A stretch of 64,000 nucleotides of DNA. Origin: JALONO01 sp038209965 (GTDB taxonomy: Bacteria; Bacteroidota; Bacteroidia; Cytophagales; Thermoflexibacteraceae). Positions 8,751 to 16,989 of this stretch are shown piece by piece. The translations under genes and the position numbers were made by a program. The notes beneath the pieces are model-generated. The model was not told the origin of the DNA, searched no databases, and was given only the letters and a program-made list of their open reading frames with translations. The DNA is taken from positions 13,756 to 77,755 of the forward strand of contig JBBQXF010000006.1 of assembly GCA_038209965.1 (NCBI GenBank), read 5' to 3'. Positions within the stretch are counted from its first letter, which is position 1; each line of letters opens with the position of its first letter.

Positions 8751-11700
8751 TTAAAAAGAAACGCGCAAGTTGACGCCAAAACGGCGGGTGGTGGGCACTG
8801 ACACCAAGTCGAAGCCTTGGGAATTGCCCACGCCCAATGAACTGACTTCGGGGTCAAAATTCATGTACTTGGGGAAACCGGGCGCAAAGTACCACAGGTT
8901 GCGGCCACTGACCGAAAGCGTTGCCGAGCCAAAAGGAGTCTTCTTCAAGAACTTGGCGGGCAGCGAATAGCCCAACGACACTTCGCGGAGGCGGTAAGTG
9001 GTGGCGGTAAAAACCCGGAACTCATCGGCGGTGCCTTGGCTACCGCTGAACGCCCCCGTGCCAAAGTAATATTCATTGACCGATATGGGAATGTTGTTCG
9101 GGCGGGGCTGGCCTTGGGCATCGGTCAGCACACGGCGCGTGACCGGATCGGCCAATACACCGGGATAAACGAAAACCTGTTCCCGATCTTCGGTATCGCG
9201 GGTCACCCCACGCGCCAGCATTTCGGCCACTGAGATGGAGAGCATGTCACCCCCATCGCGCCAATCGAACAATACGCTCAAGCTCAATCCCTTATAACTG
9301 AATGAGTTGGTGATGCCCCAAATAAAATTGGGGTTGGGATTGCCAATGGCCCGTTCGCGCTCGGCCAAAATGGCTTTGCCCACTCGGCTAACACCATCGA
9401 TCAATACCCGGCCCTCGGGGTCGCGCTCATACACCTGGCCCCGGATCTGGCCATAGGGCTGGCCAACGACGTGGATGCTGGTCACGCTGGCATTACCAGT
9501 GGCCCCGTACTGGAGTTCGGTCGCCCCACCCAAATCCAGCACCAAGTTGCGGTTGAGGGTAAAGGCCGAGTTGATGTTCCACGAAAAACCGTTTTTCAGT
9601 GTGACCGGCGTGAAATCCACGCCCAGTTCGATGCCTTCGTTTTTCACTTTGCCGATGTTGGTCACGCGGGAAAGGAAACCGGTTGACGGGGCCACATCCA
9701 CGGTGAAAATTTGCGAAGTGGAGATCTTGTGGTAGTAAGCGAAATCAATCCCCAATTTGCCCTTGAACAGCTTGAGCTCAAGGCCAGTCTCAAACTCGCG
9801 GATGAACTCCGGCTTGAGCACCGTGCTCCCCAAACGGTTGCTGTAAGTGAGCGTGTTGATCCCGCTGAAGGGCGATTGCATATCGACTGGGGCTGGGGTA
9901 GAAAAATTGGGGTTGATGTTGAACACTGTTTGGGTTTGGTAGGCACCGGCTTCGTTGCCCACCACGGTGTAGCCTGCGCGGATTTTGCCAAAACTCAACA
10001 GGTCGGATTTGATACCGAAGGCTTCGGTAAACACCAAGGAACCGTTGACCCCGGGATAGAAATAACTGCGGGCCCCCGGCGGTAAAGTGGACGACCAGTC
10101 GTTCCGGGCCACCAAGTTCAGGAATGCGTAATCTTTGTAGGACAACTGGACATCGGCAAAAACGGCGAAGAACCGCTGCTTGATATTGCCCAAGTTGGGT
10201 CCAATGGCCAATTGCACGCGGGTGTTGTCCAGATCGTTGATGCCGGGCACAATGATCCCATCGCCAAAGACGGCCTGGCGCTCGGTGCGCCGTTGGTTCA
10301 CGTTGTTGCCCACAATGGCCCGCACGTTCCAGTTGGGACCAAAATCGCGGTTGGCCGTGATCAGCAAAGTCCCATCCAGTTCTTGGCGATAAATGTTGTC
10401 GTCGGTGATGTTGCCATTGGGGAAAACCTCGCCCCCCCGGCCATTGTAGTTAGTCCGGCGGTCGGTGTAGGCATTGAAGCCACCCGTATATTGGATGTTG
10501 AGCCATGACAAAGGATCGTAGCCCAGGGTAAACTTGCCATAATAGCGATCGACTTTGGAAAGCAACCCACTGTAATTGACTGACCAGTAGGGATTGTCCA
10601 CCCCAAAACGGTCATAAATACTACCGCCAGTAATGGGGTTGGCAAACGGGTAGTTGGTCAGATCGTAGCTCACGGGGGTCCAGGGCATGATCTCAATGGC
10701 CGACGGGCCGGCCCCGATGCTGGAAGCCAACTGGGGCGATTTCTGGATCGTATTCACATAGTTGAACGAGCCGTTCACGTAGAAGCCGTTGTCCAACTGA
10801 GCGTTGCCACCAATGTTGACCCCAGTGCGGCTGATGCTGTTGAAGGGTACAATCCCTTTGTTGTCGGTCCGGGAAATGCCCACGGTCAGGTTGGCTTTTT
10901 CGGTTCCGCCCGACACGTTGACCGCGTTCTCATATACATACCCACGCTCGTAAAAGTTTTCGTAATTGCCCTGGCCGAAGGGCGCGTATTTGACCCGTTT
11001 ACCGACCAGTTCAGGAAAAATTGCCCCGAACCGATTGGAAAGCGGGTGGGGAATGGAGTCAATGGCCGAATAGGCCCGGCCCCAAGAACCAAAAACGCCC
11101 AACCGGGTATCAAATTCAGTGCCTTGGCCATAAGTGGTTTGGTATTCGGGGGCTTTGGCCAATTGTTCGGTTGAGTAAGAAGTGCTGTACGAGATCTCCA
11201 ATCCTTTCCGGCTCTTTTTCTTGCCCATTTTGGTGTTGATGATAATGGCCCCGTTGGCGGCCCGCGAACCGTACAACGCCGCTGCTGCTGCACCCTTGAG
11301 CACGGTCATGGACTCGATGTTGTTGGGGTCCAAGTCAAACGCCCGATTGGTGAAAGTGGAGCCGCCCGCAAAACCTCCATCAGTCTGGAAAGTAGAGTTG
11401 TCAAACGGCACACCGTCCACGATAAACAAGGGTTGGTTGTTGTTCGACAACGAAGAATTGCCCCGGATGGTGATGTTGGTAGCACCACCAGCAGCCCCGC
11501 CCGATCCTTGGATGTTTACCCCAGCAATTTTGCCAGTCATGGCCCGGATGGGATCCGGTTCGGAGAGTTGGGCCAGCCGGTCGCTGTTCACGGTGGCCAC
11601 CGAATAGCCGAGGGCTTTTTTGTCCCGGGCAATGCCCGCCGCCGTCACCACTACTTCGGTCAGCTCGCGGGTGTCGGCCTCCATTTCTACTTTGATACTG

Positions 11701-11966
11701 CTCTGGGGCCCTACCACTACTTCCTGGGGCTTGAAACCCACGTAGGAAAACACAAGGGCGGCATCATTGCTGGGCACACTAATTTTAAAGTTGCCCTCTA
11801 CATCGGTCACGGTGCCAGCCGAGGTGCCTTTCACCACCACCGACACCCCAGGGAGGCCCGCTTTGTCCTCCGAACTGGTCACTTTTCCCGAAACCGTTTT
11901 TTGTTGCGCCCATGCAACCACTGTACACAGGCAAAGCAACCCGCTCAATAGTAACTTTTTAATCAT
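8751..11966 (-). CDS. SusC/RagA-family TonB-dependent outer-membrane receptor
   Basis: Imports the ligand through the outer membrane using TonB energy. The 1071-residue protein has a signal peptide ending in AWAQ, a carboxypeptidase-regulatory-like beta-sandwich at about residues 24-100 (VSGKVTSSEDKAGLPGVSVV), a TonB-box/plug region with ELTEVVVTAAGIARDKKALG and the FIVDGVPFDN plug motif, then a long beta-barrel with the SusC-type signature SRAANGAIIINTKMGKK at the plug end, and a terminal beta-strand RRFGVNLRVSF ending in Phe. It is the first gene of the SusC-SusD-lipoprotein transcript. No adjacent sigma/anti-sigma pair or hybrid two-component regulator is visible. Confidence 0.96.
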   Translation of the reverse strand: MIKKLLLSGLLCLCTVVAWAQQKTVSGKVTSSEDKAGLPGVSVVVKGTSAGTVTDVEGNFKISVPSNDAALVFSYVGFKPQEVVVGPQSSIKVEMEADTRELTEVVVTAAGIARDKKALGYSVATVNSDRLAQLSEPDPIRAMTGKIAGVNIQGSGGAAGGATNITIRGNSSLSNNNQPLFIVDGVPFDNSTFQTDGGFAGGSTFTNRAFDLDPNNIESMTVLKGAAAAALYGSRAANGAIIINTKMGKKKSRKGLEISYSTSYSTEQLAKAPEYQTTYGQGTEFDTRLGVFGSWGRAYSAIDSIPHPLSNRFGAIFPELVGKRVKYAPFGQGNYENFYERGYVYENAVNVSGGTEKANLTVGISRTDNKGIVPFNSISRTGVNIGGNAQLDNGFYVNGSFNYVNTIQKSPQLASSIGAGPSAIEIMPWTPVSYDLTNYPFANPITGGSIYDRFGVDNPYWSVNYSGLLSKVDRYYGKFTLGYDPLSWLNIQYTGGFNAYTDRRTNYNGRGGEVFPNGNITDDNIYRQELDGTLLITANRDFGPNWNVRAIVGNNVNQRRTERQAVFGDGIIVPGINDLDNTRVQLAIGPNLGNIKQRFFAVFADVQLSYKDYAFLNLVARNDWSSTLPPGARSYFYPGVNGSLVFTEAFGIKSDLLSFGKIRAGYTVVGNEAGAYQTQTVFNINPNFSTPAPVDMQSPFSGINTLTYSNRLGSTVLKPEFIREFETGLELKLFKGKLGIDFAYYHKISTSQIFTVDVAPSTGFLSRVTNIGKVKNEGIELGVDFTPVTLKNGFSWNINSAFTLNRNLVLDLGGATELQYGATGNASVTSIHVVGQPYGQIRGQVYERDPEGRVLIDGVSRVGKAILAERERAIGNPNPNFIWGITNSFSYKGLSLSVLFDWRDGGDMLSISVAEMLARGVTRDTEDREQVFVYPGVLADPVTRRVLTDAQGQPRPNNIPISVNEYYFGTGAFSGSQGTADEFRVFTATTYRLREVSLGYSLPAKFLKKTPFGSATLSVSGRNLWYFAPGFPKYMNFDPEVSSLGVGNSQGFDLVSVPTTRRFGVNLRVSF

Positions 11967-12526
11967 CCGATAAAACTGGGTTTAGTTTAAGTTTAATCAC
12001 TCCGTAGTTTAATAAAGGCAAAACTGGCTTGCCACTGCCCACAAAACTGGAACAGCCTTTCGAGCTGCCAAGTTAACAATTTTTTAAATTTGAACCCAAA
12101 AAATCGCAATAAGTTTAAAGACCGGGTCAATTTGGAGCGATATTTCCAATAAGAAGGCGATTTTGTGCCGGGAAAGGCTGGATTCGGACTTCACTTTGGC
12201 CTTTCCCACACTTTGGCTCGATTGGGCAGTGATCGAGCGTGCTGCCACCGGCCCTGTAATTTGAGGTTGTGCGAGCCCGCCCAGTGGTCGATTGGCTGCT
12301 GGGCCGAAGCCGCAGCTGTTGCTCCTTCGGGGCTTACCTTGGCACTTGGCGGCCCGATCCCTGCGCTGAACAGGCATGGTGCACAGCATTTGATTTTAGC
12401 TTTGTCGTTGGTGCACGCCGCTAACACCAACAACAGAGTGGCTGGCAGACATACTGACTTTAGGAAAGAGGGCTAATCGGTGATTCGGAGAGCGGTAGGC
12501 CGGGCCATGAACCGTACCCATTGCCC
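11967..12526. other. gene-free stretch upstream of SusC, with repeat B remnant
   Basis: Holds the SusC leader region and, at about 12290-12460, a partial copy of repeat family B. I found no promoter with both -33 and -7 elements. Confidence 0.5.
12290..12460 (-). repeat. dispersed repeat family B, copy 2 (partial)
   Basis: Contains CCTTCGGGGCTTACCTTGGC, GGCGGCCCGATCCCTGCGCTG and a CTGGCAGACATACT end, in the same orientation as the 2.3-kb copy. Internal segments differ, and an unrelated stretch interrupts it before the CTGGCAGACAT block. Confidence 0.55.
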
Positions 12527-13351
12527 TTACTGGCTTCGAGCTACTCGAAAACCAAAGAAAGGGCCGGTTTCATCGGGCATATTACTGATCCGGATGGCCA
12601 CGCGGTTGTCACCCGCATAATTGATCCATGACCCGCTGCGCATGACCCGCATGGATCCGTGGCGCGGGCCCTGGGGATCTTTTTCGGGGCTGTTGGCGTA
12701 GTAATCCTCGTTGAACCAATCGCCCACCCACTCCCAGGCGTTGCCCGTCATGTCGTACAACCCCATTTCGTTTGGTTTTTTGAGGCCAACTCCGTGGGTC
12801 TGTTTTTTGGCGTTCAGGTCATACCACGCCACTTCTTCAATGACATTGGAGCCCGCATACTTTCTTTTTTTGGTCAATTTACCGCCCCGGGCGGCAAATT
12901 CCCACTCGGCTTCGGTGGGCAAGCGGTATTTTTGATTGGTTTTCTTGGCTAACCAATCGCAATAGGCGGCAGCATCTTTCCAGTTTACATTTATCACTGG
13001 ATGGTTGTCCTGCCAGCCCCATTTGGGCTCCTCGGGCATGGCCCGGCCAGTTGCTTCGCAGAATGTCCGGTATTGGGCCACCGTCACTTCATGTTTGGCC
13101 ATATAAAACGAACTCACCGACACCTTGTGGATTGGCCGCTCTTCTACTTCACCATCCTCGCTGCCCATCAGAAAACTGGCCCCCTCCACTAGCACCATTT
13201 CAGGCTGGAGGGGCAAATCTTTGGTCGGGGCGGCAACCGCGACGGGCCCCGCAACCCGTTTGGACTGATTGCCCGATTGCTGGGCAATCAACTGGCGGCT
13301 AGTGGTAGTTATTGAAAAAAAAATCAATAGAAAAATCAAACGTATGACCAT
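12527..13351 (-). CDS. exported FGE/SUMF1-fold protein without the catalytic Cys
   Basis: The start is the ATG at 13351, because it has a good ribosome site (AAAGGAG, 6 bases upstream) and opens a signal peptide (MVIRLIFLLIFFS). The mature protein is one FGE-sulfatase (SUMF1-like) domain: PEMVLVEGASFLMGSEDGE, FYMAKHEVTVAQYRTFCEA, RLPTEAEWEFAARGG, NEMGLYDMTGNAWEWVGDW, and a C-terminal RSGSWINYAGDNRVAIR followed by FFGFRVA. True formylglycine-generating enzymes have a Cys in the xxCR part of this last motif; here it is DNR. It is therefore more likely a structural or binding member, as in the GldJ/GldK kind, or an enzyme of another reaction. It is the next minus-strand gene after the NamZ-like gene. 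Confidence 0.9.
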   Translation of the reverse strand: MVIRLIFLLIFFSITTTSRQLIAQQSGNQSKRVAGPVAVAAPTKDLPLQPEMVLVEGASFLMGSEDGEVEERPIHKVSVSSFYMAKHEVTVAQYRTFCEATGRAMPEEPKWGWQDNHPVINVNWKDAAAYCDWLAKKTNQKYRLPTEAEWEFAARGGKLTKKRKYAGSNVIEEVAWYDLNAKKQTHGVGLKKPNEMGLYDMTGNAWEWVGDWFNEDYYANSPEKDPQGPRHGSMRVMRSGSWINYAGDNRVAIRISNMPDETGPFFGFRVARSQ

Positions 13352-13472
13352 AGCAGCTCCTTTGTTGAAAGTTAACACATGAAACAACAAACAGGATAGT
13401 TTATTGGTAACAAACGGATTAACAATAAACATACCACAGCCCTAGCCACGTAAGTTATTTGGGGAAATGGTG

Positions 13473-14648
13473 TTACTCAAAATCGGGGTACAAAAGGTAA
13501 GGTTTCCGCAGGACACGGTATTTGGCCAGATCGGCCTGCCAAGTAGCCCGGATGCTAGTTTCGCTCATGCCCTGTTCTATCTGTTGGCGCAGGGCCTTGG
13601 TCCCGGCCAGCTTGGTGAAAAACGGATTGAAAAACTTGGCCTTGTCGCTGGCGGCGCTATAATACTCGATCAGCGGGTCGAGGGTAAAACGGTGTTTCCA
13701 AGGATCGTTCTGCCGGAAATCCGAACCGAAGCACAATTTTCCTTTGTGGGGCGGGTTGGCCGACCCGGCGGCACTGTCGGGCGTGAACCGAAAATCTTCT
13801 TTGGGATACCCCGGGTAACCGATGATCTGGAACGGGCTGTCAGTGCCCCGGCCCACGCTCACCACTGTGCCCTCAAACAGGCACAGCGTCGGGTAGAGGG
13901 CAATGGCCCGGTCGTTGGGCAGGTTGGGGGAGGGCTGGATGGGCAATGCGTAGCGCGATTTGTGGGTGTAGCTTTTGCAAGCGATCACGGCCAAGGCGCA
14001 CTTCTTTTTGCCCTTGAGCCACCCTTCGCCGTTGATCATCTGGGCCAGTTCGCCCACGGTCAGGCCATGCACCACCGGGATGGGGTGCATGCCCACAAAT
14101 GAGGGAGTGTCCAACTGGAAGACTGGCCCATCGATATACCATCCGTTGGGATTGGGGCGGTCAAAGACAATCAGTTGTTTGCCTTGTTCGGCGCAGGCCT
14201 CCTGCACATAATGGAGGGTGCTGATGTAGGTGTAGAACCGGGTACCGACATCTTGGATATCAAAAATAACCACGTCGATATCAGCGAGTTGGTCGGCAGT
14301 CGGTTTGTAATTTTTGCCATAGAGCGACACGATGGGCAATTTGGTTCTGGGATCCAAACCATCACTTATTTTTGCCCCGGCATCGGCGTTGCCCCGGAAA
14401 CCGTGCTCGGGCGCAAATATTTTCTTGACATCAACGCCCAAGGCCAACAGGGTATCCACCAAATGTGTTTTGCCAATGGTGGCGGTGTGGTTTACGGTCA
14501 GGGCCACGCGCTTGCCCTTGAGCATGGGCAGGTAGCGGGTGGTTTGCTCGGCCCCGGTCACGATGGTCTGGGCAACGGCGGACTGTGCTACGGCCAAAAG
14601 CAGGCCCAATGCAATGGCCTTGATGGCAGATATGGCAGAAAGATTCAT
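13473..14648 (-). CDS. namZ: DUF1343 / NamZ-type exo-beta-N-acetylmuramidase
   Basis: The family releases N-acetylmuramic acid from the non-reducing end of murein fragments, established for NamZ of Bacillus and Tannerella. A signal peptide ends in SAVAQ, then 370 residues with the whole DUF1343 pattern: KGKRVALTVNHTA, FAPEHGFRG, DGLDPRTKLPIVSLYG, DVVIFDIQDVGTRFYTYIS, VFDRPNPNGWYIDGP, HPIPVVHGLTVGELA, CLFEGTVVSVGRGTDSPF. The frame is intact and the length is normal. With the amidase at 5.5 kb and the SusCD pair between, it suggests uptake of peptidoglycan sugars or muropeptides. The link is by strand and distance only; an operon is not shown. Confidence 0.92.
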   Translation of the reverse strand: MNLSAISAIKAIALGLLLAVAQSAVAQTIVTGAEQTTRYLPMLKGKRVALTVNHTATIGKTHLVDTLLALGVDVKKIFAPEHGFRGNADAGAKISDGLDPRTKLPIVSLYGKNYKPTADQLADIDVVIFDIQDVGTRFYTYISTLHYVQEACAEQGKQLIVFDRPNPNGWYIDGPVFQLDTPSFVGMHPIPVVHGLTVGELAQMINGEGWLKGKKKCALAVIACKSYTHKSRYALPIQPSPNLPNDRAIALYPTLCLFEGTVVSVGRGTDSPFQIIGYPGYPKEDFRFTPDSAAGSANPPHKGKLCFGSDFRQNDPWKHRFTLDPLIEYYSAASDKAKFFNPFFTKLAGTKALRQQIEQGMSETSIRATWQADLAKYRVLRKPYLLYPDFE

Positions 14649-14787
14649 AAATAACGGTTGAATGTCAGCTCAAAAGCAAAAAAGGTAATCCAAGAAAAGT
14701 GGGAATTTTTGTCTTAATTTGTTGGTAAAAGAGCTTGGGGCGAGGTATCCGACCGTAAGTTCTGTGTTACAAAGCTAACTCATAAAA

Positions 14788-16008
14788 GTGAATAACGTAC
14801 TCTGGTTTATCGCCCAGCGCCTCAGCAACAGCAAAGGCAACCGGTTTTCTTCGCTCATCACCCAGATCGCGATTGGCAGCGTGGCCATTGGGTTGGCGGC
14901 CATGATGCTCTCTTTTATGATTTTCAAGGGCTTTCGCCAAGAAATCCAAGACAAGATATTCAGCTTTGCCGCCCACCTGACGGTTTCCAAGTTTGACATT
15001 AACAATTCGGTCGAGGGCTCGCCCCTCCACACCAAGACCAAGCTGGCCCTGAATCCCCAGCGGATCCCCGACATTGAACGGCTGCAATTGGTGAGCAAGA
15101 AGGCGGCCCTGCTCAAAACCGAAGAAGAGGTAATGGGGGTGATTTTGAAAGGGGTGGGGCCTGATTTTGATTCGGCGCGCTTCAACCGCAACTTGGTGGC
15201 GGGGCATTTTTTGGCCTTCCCCGACTCGACTAATTCCAACGATCTGGTAATCAGCCAGAAAATTGCCAACAAGCTCAAATTAAAGCTCAACGATGGGGTA
15301 ATCGTTTATTTTATCCAAGACCCGCCCCGCGCCCGGCGTTTGCGCGTGTGTGGCATCTACGAAACTGGCCTCGAGGATTTTGACAATCAAGTGGTGATGG
15401 GTGACAACCGGCTGATCCAGCGCATCAATGGCTGGGGCGATACTTTGACGGGGAGTTATGAAATATTTGTTAAACATTTTGATTTATTGCCAATTTCGGC
15501 CGAAAAAGTAATTGAGCAATTCGATTACAACATGCAACTCGAGCTGGTGACGGATCAATACCTGCATTTTTTTGATTGGTTTGTGATGCTCAATCGCAAT
15601 GTTGTCATTTTTTTGAGTATTATCTTGTTTGTGGCCTGTTTCAACACTATCTCGATCCTGCTGATCCTGATCATGGAGCGCACCAACATGATCGGTACAC
15701 TAAAGGCGCTCGGGGCCACCAATGCCCAGATCCGGCGGGTCTTTGTTTACCGGGGCATCCGCATCCTGCTACTGGGCATGGCTTGGGGCAATGCCCTGGC
15801 CTTGGGGATTGGGGCGATCCAGTATTACCTCCGCCCCATCCCCCTCGATGCCGAAACTTATTACATGAGTGCCGTGCCAGTAGCTTGGGAATGGCCCACG
15901 CTCATTGGCCTCAACCTGTTGATGTTCGTTTTGGTTGCGCTCATCCTCCTGATCCCCACGGTCATTATTTCCCGCATTTCGCCCATCAAAGCCATCCGCT
16001 TCGATTAG
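14788..16008 (+). CDS. ABC transporter permease, LolC/LolE type
   Basis: Inner-membrane subunit of a MacB/FtsX-superfamily exporter; in the LolCDE type it pulls lipoproteins out of the inner membrane. The 406-residue protein has one N-terminal membrane span (IAIGSVAIGLAAMMLSFMIF), a periplasmic domain of about 230 residues, and three C-terminal spans around VVIFLSIILFVACFNTISI, ILLLGMAWGNALALGIGA and LIGLNLLMFVLVALILLI. The conserved cytoplasmic MERTNMIGTLKALGATNAQI segment lies before the second C-terminal span, and the end reads ISPIKAIRFD. No ATPase gene is adjacent. Its stop overlaps the stop of the converging membrane-protein gene. Confidence 0.92.
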   Translation: MNNVLWFIAQRLSNSKGNRFSSLITQIAIGSVAIGLAAMMLSFMIFKGFRQEIQDKIFSFAAHLTVSKFDINNSVEGSPLHTKTKLALNPQRIPDIERLQLVSKKAALLKTEEEVMGVILKGVGPDFDSARFNRNLVAGHFLAFPDSTNSNDLVISQKIANKLKLKLNDGVIVYFIQDPPRARRLRVCGIYETGLEDFDNQVVMGDNRLIQRINGWGDTLTGSYEIFVKHFDLLPISAEKVIEQFDYNMQLELVTDQYLHFFDWFVMLNRNVVIFLSIILFVACFNTISILLILIMERTNMIGTLKALGATNAQIRRVFVYRGIRILLLGMAWGNALALGIGAIQYYLRPIPLDAETYYMSAVPVAWEWPTLIGLNLLMFVLVALILLIPTVIISRISPIKAIRFD

Positions 16009-16502
16009 GTTCCAGAACGCTGGTGCTTGGTAAAAAAGTAATAGGCCAATGTGGCTGCCAAGGCCCAGGCGATCACCTCTTTGGGGTCAAAAAAGGTGGA
16101 ATGGAGCACCACCGAAATTTGGAGCGCAGCCGACTCCCGCCAGATCAAAATCGCCAACATGACCCCGATGATCCACTTGGCCCGCTGCCCGAAGAAGGGA
16201 AATGCCAGCAAGCTACGGGCCAGCCCAAAACTCATCAGCCAGCTGGGGGTGGCTCCCATCAGGCCAAAGTCGGTAAAGGGATGACTGTAATGATAGGGCC
16301 GGATTATCAGTTGGCAGCCCAGCGAGGCCAGTCCGCACGCTATCCCCCAGCCCAGCTTACGTTTATCGGCCAGCCACCACTCGGTCAGCACAAAAACCAC
16401 CAGATTGGCTCCCAGTGAGGGTGGCTTCGGGGCGGGGAACCGATTTTTGGCCGTTTCGGACGACCGCCGATCGGTCGGCATCGGGGTGAAGGGTTGATTC
16501 AT
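16005..16502 (-). CDS. small multi-pass membrane protein, unknown
   Basis: 165 residues with a hydrophilic, Pro-rich N-terminal 30 residues and about four to five hydrophobic spans (ANLVVFVLTEWW, WGIACGLASLGCQLII, WLMSFGLARSLLAFPFF, WIIGVMLAILIW, WALAATLAYYFF). The periplasm/cytoplasm loops contain a PYHYSHPF segment. No family recognised. The gene converges with the permease gene and overlaps it by four bases, tail to tail. Confidence 0.7.
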   Translation of the reverse strand: MNQPFTPMPTDRRSSETAKNRFPAPKPPSLGANLVVFVLTEWWLADKRKLGWGIACGLASLGCQLIIRPYHYSHPFTDFGLMGATPSWLMSFGLARSLLAFPFFGQRAKWIIGVMLAILIWRESAALQISVVLHSTFFDPKEVIAWALAATLAYYFFTKHQRSGT

Positions 16503-16674
16503 TGGGAACGGCTAATGGTGTAGCACAAAAGTATTAAAAGAACTTTGAAACACAAAGTAAAATTTAAAAACTCATTTTTCCCAACTCAAAAAAGGGGTTG
16601 AAAGACCACTTGGCCACCATTTTTCCAACAAATCAATTACCTTCAAGCAGATATCACCAAAATCAACCATCAAA

Positions 16675-16944
16675 ATGGAAACCACCATCAAACTCAAAGC
16701 GGCAGAGCTTGGCCCAGCCGTGCTGGAAGCGATCCAATTGTTGATCCAAGGCAATCCTACAGCCGAAATCACCATCACGGTGCGTCTTCAGGCGGCAGTT
16801 GGGGATGTTGTCCCTGCCAAGACTGCTCATTTGGGATCAGCCACTCCGGGAGATTTCTCAGCAAACTTTCTTGCGGCGGCGAACACCACTGATGAAGATG
16901 ACCTCACCGATCCGTTTGGCGATATGACCAGGATCTTGAAATAA
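16675..16944 (+). CDS. small hypothetical protein
   Basis: 89 residues starting METTIKLKAAELGPAVLEAI, then a short beta hairpin (AEITITVRL) and an acidic tail. The pattern of a beta-strand, a helix and an acidic C-terminus recalls the small antitoxin-like proteins that precede RelE-type toxins. No toxin gene follows; the next gene is on the other strand. The purine-rich leader before the ATG fits a translated gene. Not assigned. Confidence 0.55.
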   Translation: METTIKLKAAELGPAVLEAIQLLIQGNPTAEITITVRLQAAVGDVVPAKTAHLGSATPGDFSANFLAAANTTDEDDLTDPFGDMTRILK

Positions 16945-16989
16945 CCACCTCACCCAGCCTTTGTTAATGGTTAAAACCCTTGCTGGCAG

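Noticed and set aside
11433..11951. Plus-strand frame within SusC
   Set aside because: Antisense shadow of the SusC N-terminal domains; low-complexity composition.
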